From Brienomyrus brachyistius (taxonomy: Eukaryota > Chordata > Actinopteri > Osteoglossiformes > Mormyridae), in contig NC_064543.1 in the NCBI RefSeq assembly GCF_023856365.1, positions 6,093,952 through 6,157,951 on the forward strand: a stretch of 64,000 nucleotides of DNA, given 5' to 3'. A program made the position numbers and the translations under genes. Shown piece after piece: positions 24,414 through 37,900 of this stretch. The notes beneath the pieces are model-generated. The model was given only the letters and a program-made list of their open reading frames with translations, was not told where the DNA came from and made no database searches. Every line of letters starts with the position of its first letter. The first letter of the stretch is position 1.

Positions 24414-24934
24414 GGATCCCGATATTGGAGATAGAACATCTACAGGATCTCATTTAAGGTTCCCGATATTGGAGATAGAACATCTACAGGATCTCATTTA
24501 AGGTTCCCGATATTGGAGATAGAACATCTACAGGATCTCATTTAAGGTTCCCGATATTGGAGATAGAACATCTACAGGTTCTCATTTAAGGATCCCGATA
24601 TTGGAGATAGAACATCTACAGGATCTCATTTAAGGATCCCGATATTGGAGACAGAACATCTACAGGTTCTCATTTAAGGATCCCGATATTGGAGACAGAA
24701 CATCTACAGGTTCTCATTTAAGGATCCCGATATTGGAGACAGAACATCTACAGGTTCTCATTTAAGGATCCCGATATTGGAGACAGAACATCTACAGGTT
24801 CTCATTTAAGGATCCCGATATTGGAGACAGAACATCTACAGGTTCTCATTTAAGGATCCCGATATTGGAGATAGAACATCTACAGGTTCTCATTTAAGGA
24901 TCCCGATATTGGAGATAGAACATCTACAGGTTCT
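24414..24934. repeat. 44-bp tandem array, 11.8 copies
   Basis: The unit starts GGATCCCGATATTGGAGA, then has TAGAACATCTACAGGATCTC and ATTTAA. Eleven full copies and a 37-bp partial copy sit head to tail with no spacers. Variants are GGTTCCC in early copies, GACAGA instead of GATAGA in a central block, and AGGTTCT replacing AGGATCT from the fourth copy on except the fifth. Blocks of like variants show expansion by local duplication. It lies in the intergenic gap after crtc3. Confidence 0.97.
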
Positions 24935-27900
24935 AGTGCTTGTTGTCTGCTGTTAGCTTGTGCCTCATTTATGGGGTTTTCTTTGCTCCTTGCTGCCATG
25001 GTGACCCTCAGTGGTTGGTGTGTCCTGGCCTGTGACACCCCCCAAAAGCATCTCAGAATACCTAACTCTCACTATTGATCTCAAGGCATGACAGCTGTTC
25101 GCTCACCTGTCTCTGAGATCAGGCTCTTTGTTGACAAACAAAGATCAGATGGTACCAAAACCCACTCTAATCCAGGACACTGGCTCCGGTTCAGATGTTC
25201 TTTGCGTCTGTGACACACTGACGACATTTTTCTTTGTTGGGGGAGCATTTAGCGTCACATGCATAGCACCACCAGGGGGCGTCTATCAGCATGCATACCT
25301 GGAGCTGACCCTGTTTGGTGAGGAATCACAAGCTCATCTTCCTCACCGCGGTGGCTGTCATGCCACTTCTGCTGTTGTATCCTACGAGCCCGCGCCTTTG
25401 TGGGCTCCCACAATCCCATGCGACCCTCCGCAGACATCTCGTATTTGCCTCCCGTCGCTGCCTGATAAGCACACGCATTTCTCGACATCGTTCCGGAGCA
25501 GCGTGTCAGGCATTCCCGGTCTCCCTGGCATGTGTCCAGGGTCTCAGCCTTCAAAGACCCGCCAGTATCGCTCTTTGAAGCCAACTTCCCCCTCACCCCA
25601 CCCCCCTTACTGTGGCACAGAGGCAAAACAGGATATGGTCACCAGAGCCACTTCGTGATCATACACTACTCACAGTCAGACACTGGTGGGGGTGCAAACC
25701 ATACACCAGTTTGCTTCATTAGTCTAACCCCCCTAATCCCAGCCATTTTACATTTTACCACATGCTTTTTTTTTTTTTTTTTTTTTTTTGCTTTTAACAA
25801 GGGCCAGTCAGGGGTGAGAGGTGACATTCCTGTCCCTGCATCTGCACGTCCCGCATTGTTGTGGTGACCCTGAAAGCGGGGACACGTGCAGGCGGGACAC
25901 ACTGACTAACACCATCGAGGACGGTCTGCTTGGTCTGCATGTTGAACCCCCCCAGCATCGGCCGAGTAGTCCCTCTCCCCTCACCATTCTTGCCATTTTA
26001 TTTATCGAGTCGTTTTCTTTCATTCTGTGTCTTTGGCTGTTTCACTTTGGACATCCAGCAGCAGGTGAAATGAAACCAGTGTGTTTCAATGGGTCGCCTT
26101 AATTATACTTTTCAAAGCTTGGTTGGAATATTCTGATTTTCATTACTCTGAATAAATATGAGCCCAGTACAGTACATTCATCCTATAATATCAAAAGATT
26201 TACAATACGCCTATACTAAATGAAACCGTTCCCTGTTCCCAAACTAATTAAATAGTCTCAAAACCAGACTAACTTTGAGGTTTGGACAATGCTTTTTTAA
26301 TATCCCATCTTGCGCACAACCCCCATAAAAATGCTTACTCCAGAAAGCTGATGCACAAACGCGTAATATACACCATGCTATAGTCCTCCTTGTGTGATGG
26401 TAGTTAAAGTAACGTGTTAGTTAATCTTTTTTGTGAAAATTCACACCGTTTGGGGGGAAATCTAAAACGGAAATCATTCGACTCGTCCTCGTTTTTTTTT
26501 TCCCTAGTGACTATTTCAGGCGGTCTGCAGGATGAACAGCACCTGGGCGGCTTATGTAAGGTATGCGTGGAAGCCCTCGCATGGCCCTCTCCCCCCGCAT
26601 GGTGGTCTGCCTCCTCTACGGGCCAAGGGAGTGGCGCCTCGTTCGTGCTCTTATGCCGAGCGCCTGCTTTTCTCTTTCGATCCTTAATTGGAAGAAGAAA
26701 AGGAGAGAAGAAACATAAAACGATAACGGCCGGTATTATCGCGGATGTTTTCCTCCGCTTGTTAACTCCCAGGGTGTCATCCAAGTGAGCTTTTCAAGGG
26801 CACGGTGAAAAGTACACTGCTACACCAGAAGATGCCTTAAGGGTCTTTTAAAAATGTGATATGGAGCCGTAGACTGCTCTGTGAAGCGATGCAGAGCAGA
26901 CAAGGAATGAACGACAGGGCAAGATGTCCTGACTTGCAGATCCGATGATAAAGCCGGAGCTTCCCCGAGGTGCCGTCAGCTCCGCACGGAGAAACGCCTC
27001 CTTCACCACCGGCTGCATTCTCCTGTTTTCCCTGTCACGTTTATCACACTTATAAAACATTTTATCTGACTTTATCTGACTAAGTATTTGTAGAATTGCG
27101 GAAAACGCAGTAAATGCGCTCTCGCAACACAATCAAGAAAGTTACGAGTGAGCCAAGCTGGACTCCCATTACAAACTTGCAACTGGACCATAAACATCCT
27201 TTACTGTTCTTCCTACCAACGTGTTATCACGGAAAAAGATGCGGACTAGACAAAACACTACTCAGTTTGTACAGCAACATGACCCAGGCATACAAATAAC
27301 CGGTAATCTTAATTAAGCATAAGGATTATAAAAGCGGTTTTACGCCAATGTCCATGTAAGCCAGTGAAACATAAAACCCGATGTACGCCTGTGTGAACTA
27401 TATTTCAGCATTAATGTTTACACGAATCAATATTATTATTTACTAAATTTAAACAACACGGTTAGTTTTCGAATTTGCTGTTTCTATTGCATTTGTTTTA
27501 AACACAGGCTGTCATAAAGCCCAACGAGAACCTGGTGTTGGTGGATGCATGGCGTTAAAGCAGATGATCAAACCTACTTTGACGGATTCTAAACCACTTC
27601 TTTAATGATTAACTACATTTGATGCTATCCAACCGCCGGCTAATTCGTTTATGGCTGGGATTTACTAAACCTAAAAGGGTTCTGGACGCATTACGCTTGG
27701 GTTGGTCAGAATCAGGGCGAAAAGGAGGCGGTTTGCGGTCCTGTTGGGGAGTGCGGAGTATTGAGGAGACCCTCAGGTGTGTGAGGAGCTGACAGGGCTG
27801 GGAAGACACGCACACAGCAAGGAATTCACTGAACCATAAAGGGATGTGCGAGGTTTAAAATAAAACCCAGCTATTCAAGGATTAAACAGGTCTGGTTTGG

Positions 27901-28960
27901 TTTAAATCAATAAAAAGCCTCAACCTACATATTTGCTTAATTTTTGGCGAATTAGGAGGCATAAGTACTCATACATATATAAAAAGGAGAAGTACATGTA
28001 CTGAGTAATGAGGTGTAATCGGTCCCATACCTGCGATGACAGGCCCGTGTTAAGCAAGTTAGCGCTGCAAGAGAACAGCGGACAGTCTGTGCTGCGAGTG
28101 AATGAAGGCACCGGTCCGTTTGTAAGACTTAATGTCGTTTCAGATATATAAACAGGTTTCTTAGCATCCGAATGCAATTATCTGTGGATTATTATTTTTA
28201 AAGTAGTTCAAAAGTTCGGTTATGCAATATTTTTCTTCCACACCCAGGTTGATATCAGTAATCCGGAGTGCGCAACTGAAGAATACAGGGCAGGGAGAAA
28301 AAAATAGGTACTTAACTTGGAATTCCTGCTGAACTAAGAATAACTACGGCAGTCGAATAACCAATGAAGACTATCCCACCTAAAGAGTGAGATACGGATA
28401 TTGTGAGGAAGCGCACCGGCTACACAAACGTACCACGTCCTCATGGCAGCAGAAGCCTGAAAACCAAGCAGGAGAAGAATCCGGAGGGAGATCAGCGGAG
28501 CTGCACGACATCGCACCTGCCTCGGGAAGACTGGGGGGGTATCTGTCTGGGCTCGTTTTCTTAGGTGATGCCACGAAATGGGGGGAAAAATGAAGGAAAC
28601 AACCGACTGCAATTGATGAGCAAACGATTAAAGAGTGTCCGCGCAGGCGTCCGCTTCCTCGTACTCGGATCGAGCCTAAATTGTTTTGTGATGCATGTTT
28701 AAAGCGATGGACCGCGGCTGATGCGTCGGTTTCTGGTAGCTAATGCCAAACAAACGAGAGATTAGATCTGCCGTGGTGGTTGCAATGGCTTACCATGAAT
28801 TTTTCAAACTCATGAACGCGCTTGGATTATCTTTTACCCCTATTTACGATTCATACAGTCTGTGTGGAAGCCAAATATCACCGAGAAATCAGTTTCCCAA
28901 GAAAACACTGTGAGAAGTTCAATCGGACACTTTTCTTACCACTTTGGGCAAGTGGCGACT

Positions 28961-31900
28961 ATGCCGCTCAACTTTACCAGGTAAGGGGTGTTGACAGCTC
29001 GCTGCCGATACTTCGTTTTAAGCGGATTTTAACCTGCATGCTTCGGACAACACGAACTATAGTTATGTGGGTTTGCCTGTAGAAATTACAGTCGGGCTGT
29101 TGAACTGGCATGCAGTGATTGATCAGCGCGACGGCTCGCTTTAGTTTAGTTAATGGTTTGGAGAATTTATCCATTCAGTCTGATGGATTTAATATGGAGG
29201 TCTGAGAACTAAGGTATGGATTTTGCAGTCACTTAATTGACGTTCGGTATTAAGGTGTGAATGCAATTTGATTGGTCCCTTTTAAGATATAATTTTGTGA
29301 ATTTCTGAATATGGTAAGGAAATTGGGATAATGGAGTTTTATCATTGCAGCTGGAGCTCATGATTCTAGTTGATATAACTTATTGTGTGCGCCTTTCCGA
29401 AATTATCGGAAATAACCTGCGCAGGCGCATTGTCAGCATCTTGCGTCTCCCACCTCGCTTTCTAATCTAAATTCGGTTTTAGTGATTGACTCCGGTTTTC
29501 CAATATGGTGTGAGATAAGAACTAAAGTGAAGTCTTGTTTGCTCCCTGTATAGTGAGTCCTTGTGGGGTTTATTAAACTCAACGTGAAGATTCTCATTAT
29601 AACCTGTAAGACTACACGATACGCTCTTGTCATTGGACAGGTACAAAATTATATTTTTGGACACTGAAAATTAATACGGGTCTCAGAACGAATTGGTTCC
29701 CCTTGACCTTCTGTATGATTTAATAAAGGAAAGCTGGTCCAGATAATTAACGCTTTATTTAAACCAAGTGTGAGGAAATTAAATCATGATAAGTCTTTGA
29801 ATGCAACTCAATACTTTTTCTTCCCTTGGGTTAATACAGGGACGGGTGGCTAATCAAGTCTTTAATTAAAAGTGTATAAAGGTCGGGTGCTTTGACCAGT
29901 AATGTTTGAGGTCTTTCCCAGTAGCAGCCCTGTGTCGTACTCGACCTGGGAACAACCTTATGTCTGAAAAGCAGGTGAAACCTTGAACTCTTACCCAGAA
30001 ATGCTGCTGTTACTCTACACTGCCGATTATCAAGCGATTAATTATTTAATGGCGTGTCCCTGTGCGTTAATCATTAACTCGCCCCTTTTACTTGGCTGTT
30101 GGACATGATCGCATTGATTGAGTCGTATGATGATAATGAAAACCGGATAGGGAAGAATACTCCATCAATTGTCCTGCATGATGTATAAACCCAGGAGAAG
30201 GAAGAGTCAGATAGGTGGAGTATAAACCACAATAGTTAGTCTTTGCTTGAGTTACAAGGGAGAACTAGGCTGTCTTCACTGATTATCGGCTCTAAAATGA
30301 TCAAAAATAGCTTTAATGTCATTTGCATTGGCCATGCTGAATGCTTCTTGCAAACAAATTTCTGTATAAATATAATCTGAAGAAAAAAACTGTCTAAATT
30401 GTGGTTATAACTCATGATCTCTGCTGAAATTTTGGGAATATTCTAACTTAAATTCTGTTCAAAAACTTGTGACCTTGACTGTGAGCTTTTTAATAAGGGC
30501 TGGAATTTATTAATGAACAGGTCTTTCAGAAGCTGATATTTTCTGAATTGCTAGCAGGTAAAGCTGCTTTCCTGGATCACGTGGTTCCTGATTTCTGACG
30601 CGCTCGTGTGTAACGTGGATCAATAGCTTTTACTCTGATGGGACCTTAAATAGCAGGTGCGCTAAACAGATTTTCCCCCATTTCCCCACGGTCCCATCAG
30701 CGAAGCAACACAGCTGCATTTTCACTGCAGGCTCCTTCGCCGCTCAGAGGTCAGATTCCCACCTGCATTGTACGCAACTTCAGACCGAAGCCATTTCGCT
30801 CCCCGCGGAATCTCTCTGACAAAATACACAAAACCTGCCAGGTAGGGAAAGTCCAAACACGTCACATGTTTCGGCCGGCCTTGAGTCCGGTACGTGGGAT
30901 AACTTGTAGCCTGGTTTTGATGCCCATAATTAATTCGCTGTAATACTTAAAGAACAGCCCCAAAGTTCCATGGGTTATTTAAAGAGATTCGACAATGGCC
31001 ATCTTTGTCAAAAAAACAAAACAACGTATAAATCCCCTGCATTTAATTGGGCCACTTTTTTCAGCCATACTGATGTCTTTTTTTCTCTCAAGAAATTACT
31101 GTTTAAAGTGAAGGTGTAATTAATTTAATTTGAATATGTAGACACACGCGGGGAGGGGGGGCGCTGTTGGCCCGAGTTTCCTGTCACAGTTCAAAGGCAT
31201 CTCAGTCGGGTAAGCCAGTGCCTTGGAGTGGCCTTCTGTCCAGGATGTACCGTGTCTAGCACTCTGGGCCCCCTGGGACCGGATCAGGATAACGGGCCCT
31301 CTGAACGGGAGCGGGGCCCTTGGCAGTGGAGAGAGCTCCATTAATTATAGTTACTTTACTCACTGAAGTGTAGCAGCGGCTGTGTTTGGGTGCAGTATGT
31401 TCTATTTCTGCCTAAGCTGGTCATCTGTTCAGCCTTTGACCGCTCTTATTAAACATACCGGGTTTAATACTGGCAAAGCGTTTTAGTAAACTATTTTTTG
31501 CGACCCTTTTATTCCTGCTTTGTTGTTGTTTAAAGTTAACTTTATCCGAAGCCCTTGAACTGGAACAGTCATTAGAGGTTTTATTGCTTAGAGCAATTTT
31601 ACAAAAATAATGCTTAAAGGATGGTCCGCTGCATAGATGCCTGTGAGTTATGGATGCCAACCAGTGCCTGGCATCGATCACAGATCCCATCCGGCATCAT
31701 CTCCGTCACCCTGCACGCTACATCTGCCGGGGGGAGGGGCCTGCTCATCTTGGCCTGGGCCTGTGCCAATGTCATCTGTTTAGCCGTGGTTCTGCCTGGG
31801 CCGCGGGTCAGTCAGTAGCTCCTGGAAAATATCAAATCTGTGGTTCCACCTAGGCTTTTTTTACACGCGAGTAAAACAGCCCTATTCTGTGTCATTAAGT

Positions 31901-34900
31901 GTACTGGGGGGACGGCGCCTCATTGAGTAAATCATCAGTTAATGGATAGTTATGGCTTTAACGTTGATACGCTGTAAACAAAATGCCAGGAACCTTAGAT
32001 TTCCAGGAGCCCAAGGATTTTTCAAATTCACTTCTTGAACTGCTGCTGACTGACAGACCTGCGATGAGTCTTTACGTGGGAAAGCCGCGACCCCTTCCTG
32101 CTTCGCCCGGGTTTCCCTGCTCCGCACGCCCGAGGGAGCCGCCATCTGTAGGAGCTGCTGTTCCTCAGACACGCCACACGTCACCCATCTGTCCCAAATC
32201 TGTTATTACCCAGAACTCTGACGTTTGGGTTGCTGTTAAACGTGTCGCGATAAGGAATCAAACCAAAAACTAATATCCGTGAATAACTCCTTTATTCTAT
32301 CATTTCTGATTCCTCATATGTAGTTCCTGATTTCAAACACTGGTTCATATAAAATTGGTGGCTCTGGAAGATTAAATGCTGGTCGTGTGGTAGAAATGCA
32401 GGGTGGAGATCCAGACTTTATGATGCACCAGCTTGAGCCCAAGTGAAGTGGCTGAGTACTTGGGGGGGGCCCCACTGAGCACCAACAGCCTTTCCTTGAG
32501 GGGGCGGAAACGACTGATTTACACAGGATAAGGGGAGTTTCTGCCCTCAGTTCACTGAGGCGGCCTTGCGCTGCACGGCTGGGCCGCCCTCTGACCCCTC
32601 GGCTGGGGCTCCTACACTAAGAGGGCTTCGCATGTCCACCCTGTTCTCTGCCCCCCTAATTAAACCTGAGAGGGGCGAGGCTATGCTTGAGTAACGCTGT
32701 TTATTTTCTGTTCCTAGGAGACCGCCTCCCCGCCTGGCCGTAGCCGTCGTCGCTCTGCTGCTCCCCCCGCTCTGTCTGATGTCTCCGCGAGTAAGATCGC
32801 CGTTCTAGAGGCATCCGGAACATCCAGGCCTCCTGTCACACTGTTCCGATCTGCTCCAGTCTGGGGTTGCTTTCTTGTCATACCAAGTTCCTGAAAGGAG
32901 AATCGTGTGGTTTTTTTTTTTCTGCCAAGACAAACTTTAATTGTCTAAAATTTTGGAAGCCACGGGCCCATATGCTTTGAAAGCAACACCGGGAAATGTA
33001 TTATAAGTGTGGGATGTAGTGAGTTGGTTGCATGCTTTTGTAGGCACGTGGTTCTGGCAGAAGGTACCGTTCTTACTTAGCCTGATTGACGTAGAAGAAA
33101 GGTCTGCAAATAGTTCCTGGTAACAACAACAAATACGTCGAATCGGGTTTCAGCGAAGGCAAAGGCGAGCAACGCCTTCTGGAAGCTGCGCAGAAACTTC
33201 TAGAAACTTGGCCTCAAAGGGCATGATTCTTTCATCCCTCCTATTGTGTTACTATCTCTGCTCTCTGCTTGTGGCGCTTTCAAGCAGCAAAGCTTTAGCC
33301 AGGATGAATCCTGTGGCATTTGGGGGGGAAAAAAGGGTGGATCAGACACCCCCCCCCCAACCTCCCAAACAATCTGTCTTCCCCAAGCTGTGATAGCTTC
33401 AAGATAGCTGCCTAGTCCATAAACAGATAAAGGAATTGGATGAGCCCACCACCCACCCCCACCCCAAACTAAAGGGCCATGCTTTTTATTACCTTGGCTT
33501 TTCCTTTGGGTTCCACTCTCCACAAATAGTTTGCAGGTGACCCCAGCCGCTAAGACCCCCACCAGGCTCGGATTCCTGCCTCACCGTCAAAAGCCCCGGT
33601 CCCAGAACCCCCACAGAGAGCGGCCGCTAAAATGCGGGATTTACTGCCGCGTTCCCGCCATCTGCCGGCCCCCCCTTCCCCATCCCGGGGGGGGCTCTTT
33701 TGTTGACCCTTGGGTTCTGCCGTGTCCATCAGTGACTCTCGCCGTCATTTTGAATTAGCCCCCGTGCCGCCTTTAAAAGCAGAGACGCAGACTTATGGTC
33801 CCTCCCCCCTCAGCTCATTGACCTTCTGCAGTTGTAATTCACACTAATTCGTGCTTCTGCGGCAGTAATGAGGGTGGGTTAGGGGTCAGAGCGGTACGGG
33901 AGGCTGCCGGCTGTAATCACGCTCGTGTGCTTGCAGAGCCTTTAAGAAGCCAGTACGGCTGCGTGGTTTTTCATGAAGCTGATTGGCGGGGGCGGTTTTG
34001 GGCGCTGAGGTTGGGCGGTTTTGGGCGCTGAGGTTGGGCGGTTTTGGGCGCTGAGGTTGGGCGGTTTTGGGCACTGAGGTTGGGCGGTTTTGCAGACACA
34101 AACCCACGAGCAGCTCTGTGTCTTTGACACCAGCGGTAAATCCAGAAGAAACTTAAAAAAAAAAATGCTGTCCAGTATGTTTTTGGAGTAGTGTATATAT
34201 ACTTTTTTTGGAGTAGTGTATATATACTTTATGTGCATCCGTAGATTCACATGTGATCTGCTGGTTCTGTAAAGTGCTTTGGGTGTCTTGAGAAGCGCTA
34301 TGTAAATGTAAACGTTCATTCGTTCATTCATAGCGATATAAAGTTCATAGATGCTGACAGTGACAGAACATCAACAGGAAGTGGCATGAGTGAATGTGGT
34401 TCGAGCTTTTTGGCTGTGACCAGGTTTGTGGGTGATTGTTTGGGGGGGGCAGAAGAAGAGGGAGATGTTGGGATTGAGCTCCACAAAGGCCACGCTTGTG
34501 CTCATGGGTGTAGAGTTTCATATTTATCTCACCTCAGAATTAGACTGGCACACAGACGCAGCTGCTGGTCGCGTTTGGAGCAGTAAACAGGACGCTTCCC
34601 AGAAGGGCTCCCGGCGGCTCACTGGCTGAAGCGGTTCTTTCCAGGCTTAGTGTCCGGCACACGTTCGCCGAATGCTTTTGTCCTGGGGAGGGAAAACTGA
34701 CTCTGTGGGGGTGAAATGCGAAGAATGGGCTGCTGGCACAGCACTCCTACCCCTACAGACTGCAGCAAGGATGAGGGGAAATAGTATCCCAGAAACTGCC
34801 CCCACCCCACTCTAAAATGCTAACTGATTCCCCCCCCCCCCCATTACTACGCAGCTTGTTTGAAACTCTGAACCCTGACTCTGTCCTCCCACTGTAGTGC

Positions 34901-37900
34901 TCATGGGTGCCTCCAGGGGGCGGTGTGGTGCAGCCAGCCCGCACACGTCGGCAGCTGCCCTACGAGAATGACTGGGGCACCTGGGGAGGCTGGTCCACGT
35001 GCTCGCGCACCTGCGGGGGAGGGGCCTCCATGCGGACCCGGGTCTGCATCACCAGGTTAGCGCTCCGCTAAACGGCTAATGGCGATGCGACACGAAAAAA
35101 GGCAGGAATTGCTTACAGCAGCATTTTCCTCATGGGCCTGCAGAGGGTCCACATTTCCCAGTCCCCTGTGTCGCAGCAAGAATGTTGACTGTCCGTGATT
35201 GTTTAGTTAATCCCATCAAGTAATGGTCATTTTGAAGGTTTATTATTATTTTCAGCTGACAGCCTGGATATTTTTCAAAGGCCGTGGCCAACCCCCCCCC
35301 CCCCCCCCACTGCCTTTGTGTCCCCCCCAGGTGGTCAATGTCCAAGTTATATTACACATCCACAGCTGATTATGGGCTCAAAGATTACTAGGTTAGTTTA
35401 ATCAGGTTGAACCGGCGACGAATGATAGTCTGACCAAACAAAGGGGGGGAAGTTGGCGGGGCCTTTATATATGGGGAGGGTCCAGGTTAGGGGGGGGCAG
35501 ATGCCTTCCCGGACACGTACGCTTCGCCGGATTTATCTTCAGAGCTCTTGAAAAACTCATCAACTCCCGCTGCCAAGTCTGTGGGACAGTCTTATCTTGG
35601 GAGCGCCGTGAAGCTTTTATAAACACCGTGAGTGGCTTTCATGCCGGCTGCTGGAAATTACCCCACACCATGGCGCGCTGCCCCTGGGTGATTCGTCCTG
35701 TGCTGTGGGATGTATTTTTGTTTATGACCGGAGGCTCAGACTCGTGTAACTTTATTTCCTGTCACTCTGACCCAGAAACCTAGTTGCTGGACCGTGTCCA
35801 GGTGATACCAGGCAGTACAAGATCTGCAGCACTCAGGTAAAGGGGTCTCCCGTGCGGTAAACGCCTCCAAGACGGAGGTCAGGGTTGGCAGTATGATCCA
35901 GGTGGTCTGACCCATTTGGCAGAGCAAGTTCAGGAACCTCGGGTACTTTCAAAGGCCACAGTCCTCACCAAGATGTTTCGTGTCAAAGTAAATATATCAA
36001 GAAGGTATCTTAAGTGCTCCTAAGAGCTGATAACAATGTGTATTTAAGACACGCACCTATTTTTAGCTACGTTTTAGGACGTGAAGTTCTCCAAAGCTGA
36101 CCCACATTTCCAGATTCCTGTAGAAGGCACATGTTGAATCGGCTCCCATGTAAGCATTTTATGGACTTTTTGCGGAGGATCCCACTTGTCGTGACTTTGG
36201 TCTTGCTCTGCTCTCTCAAACAAGTCAAACTGTCTCATGCAGGCAGACTGATGAAAGATCTCGTCCACACGTAGACCTCACACTCCCCCCGCTCGTGAGA
36301 TACCACCGAGAGCGTTAAATACCCCAGATCGTGTGATAACAGCATAGCTCAGAGCTTACGCTGTGTCCAGAGCGGGTTGTGGCAGGTTGTGTGTGTGCAT
36401 GTCTGGGTTCTCTCCCCGGCTGAATCACGCGTCCCATGTACACAGGAGTGTCCCACAGGGTCTCTGGAGTTTCGGGAGCTACAGTGCGCGGCTTTCAACG
36501 ACAGACCGCTGGTGGCAGGGAACAGCTATAAGTGGACCACCTTTCATGGAGGTCAGTGCCCACCTGGGCCCTGGGAGGGAGGGGTCAGGGTCTCTGTGTG
36601 TCCATAGCTCATTCCTCTTCCCCCTGAGTTGTGTGTGTTCTAAGTGTCCCAGTGTTCTCTGACGTTCCCTCTCTCCAAGCCTCCAATCCCTGTGAGCTCA
36701 GCTGTCTGGCCCTGGGCCAGAACTTCTACTATAACTTCGGCCGCGTGTTGGACGGGACGTCGTGCGACACAGAGCCTGGGGCGGTCTGCGTCAACGGCCG
36801 CTGCCTCGTGAGTACCGCTGGTCTCTGTTTTTGCCATGAGGTCACGGCGAATCGCTAAAAGACCGGTCTAATCTAAAGCTGAACGTCTCTCTGCATCTTT
36901 TCCTTGTCATCCACACAGATCATTGGCCCTCTAATATTAAAACCACTTTATCTGAGATTAAGCCTGCAGTAAGACAGCTTCTGCAGGAGAAGATTTTTAA
37001 TAAACTGTCCTCTTGGACCAGGAGTATCTGACTAATTTGTACTATCGTTTAAAATCTTTCGCATCGTACCGGGTTTCTGGTCATAAATTACTTCTAGTTC
37101 AGTTATCCTTACACAATGACCTGTGTTGATCTGAAGAGTCTGATGTTTATGGAGGTATGATCTGTGAGGTCAGGGAGATGCGGTATTAGGGGTTGGGGTA
37201 TTTGGGGGGGTTTGAGCCACAGTGGGGAAACATGTCGCTGATGGAGTCCAGACGCCTGAGTATTTCTCAGGATGTGATTCTGTCTTGGGGGGTCGGTGGT
37301 GTTGCACAGGCCTTTCCCTCCCCCATCTTTCACGTTTCCCGCAGAGGCCGGGCTGCGACCTGATCCTGGGCTCGTCACAGCGGGAGGACGCCTGCATGGT
37401 TTGTGGGGGCCAGAACACCACCTGCCTTCGTCACCGCAGCGTGTATCGAAGCGGCCACCAGGGGGCGGGTGGGTGGCGCCGCACCGGGCATGAGGACTGT
37501 GCTGGGGGTGTTCTACTTTAATCACAGCCATGTACCCAGCAGAAGAGTGGAGGAGGGCCGTACTATGCGTAACGGCCCCCCCACACGTGACCTCATAATC
37601 ACAACTGGGTGGTCGTATTAATTTCATATGTCAGCCATAATGATACTGTCTGCACATATTTCATGAATGCTTAATCCATTTAAGGAAAAAGCACTTGCAA
37701 AAATTGTAAATATACCTAAATATGCATGGAGTACTAAGTAGACTAGACCAGTCCAGTCCATCTGTTGGGCGGAAGCAAACGTACACACACTCCTCGGAGA
37801 CCTCTGGACCCCAGAGTCAGTGTAGAGTTCGTATTTTCTTGTCAAAAACATTTATAAAAAGCTGCAGAATGGCCAAATAAAATGTCTGGCGCTCTGTGAG

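Larger units (their letters stand above)
20576..28960. other. intergenic region between crtc3 and the ADAMTS-like gene
   Basis: This is about 8.4 kb without a recognisable exon. It contains the miniature inverted-repeat element at 23115-23329, the 44-bp tandem array at 24414-24934, a T run near 25769-25790, an A run near 22426-22440 and several G/C runs. The longest open frame (25128-25658) overlaps one on the other strand and has no recognisable domain. The last several hundred bases should include the promoter and 5' UTR of the ADAMTS-like gene. I see no decisive TATA or initiator. Confidence 0.6.
28981..34897 (+). other. introns 1 and 2 of the ADAMTS-like gene
   Basis: Apart from exon 2 (32718-32790), this span holds no recognisable exon. 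Intron 1 (3.7 kb) is AT-rich and largely unique. Intron 2 carries the 23-bp repeat at 33993-34091, a 25-bp direct duplication containing GGAGTAGTGTATATATAC at about 34181-34230, and a LINE/SINE tail at 34268-34333. Confidence 0.65.

Noticed and set aside
24414..24934. CRISPR-like regular repeat spacing
   Set aside because: The 44-bp units are directly adjacent with no unique spacers, in a vertebrate genome. It is a tandem repeat.
25128..25658. 176-residue open frame in the intergenic gap, with a 123-residue frame on the other strand
   Set aside because: No recognisable domain, low-complexity Ser/Pro content, overlapping frames on both strands, no neighbouring exon. Chance open frame is the simpler reading.
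26404..26788. Overlapping open frames of 124 and 126 residues on opposite strands
   Set aside because: No similarity I recognise and no splice context. Two-strand openness suggests base composition effects.
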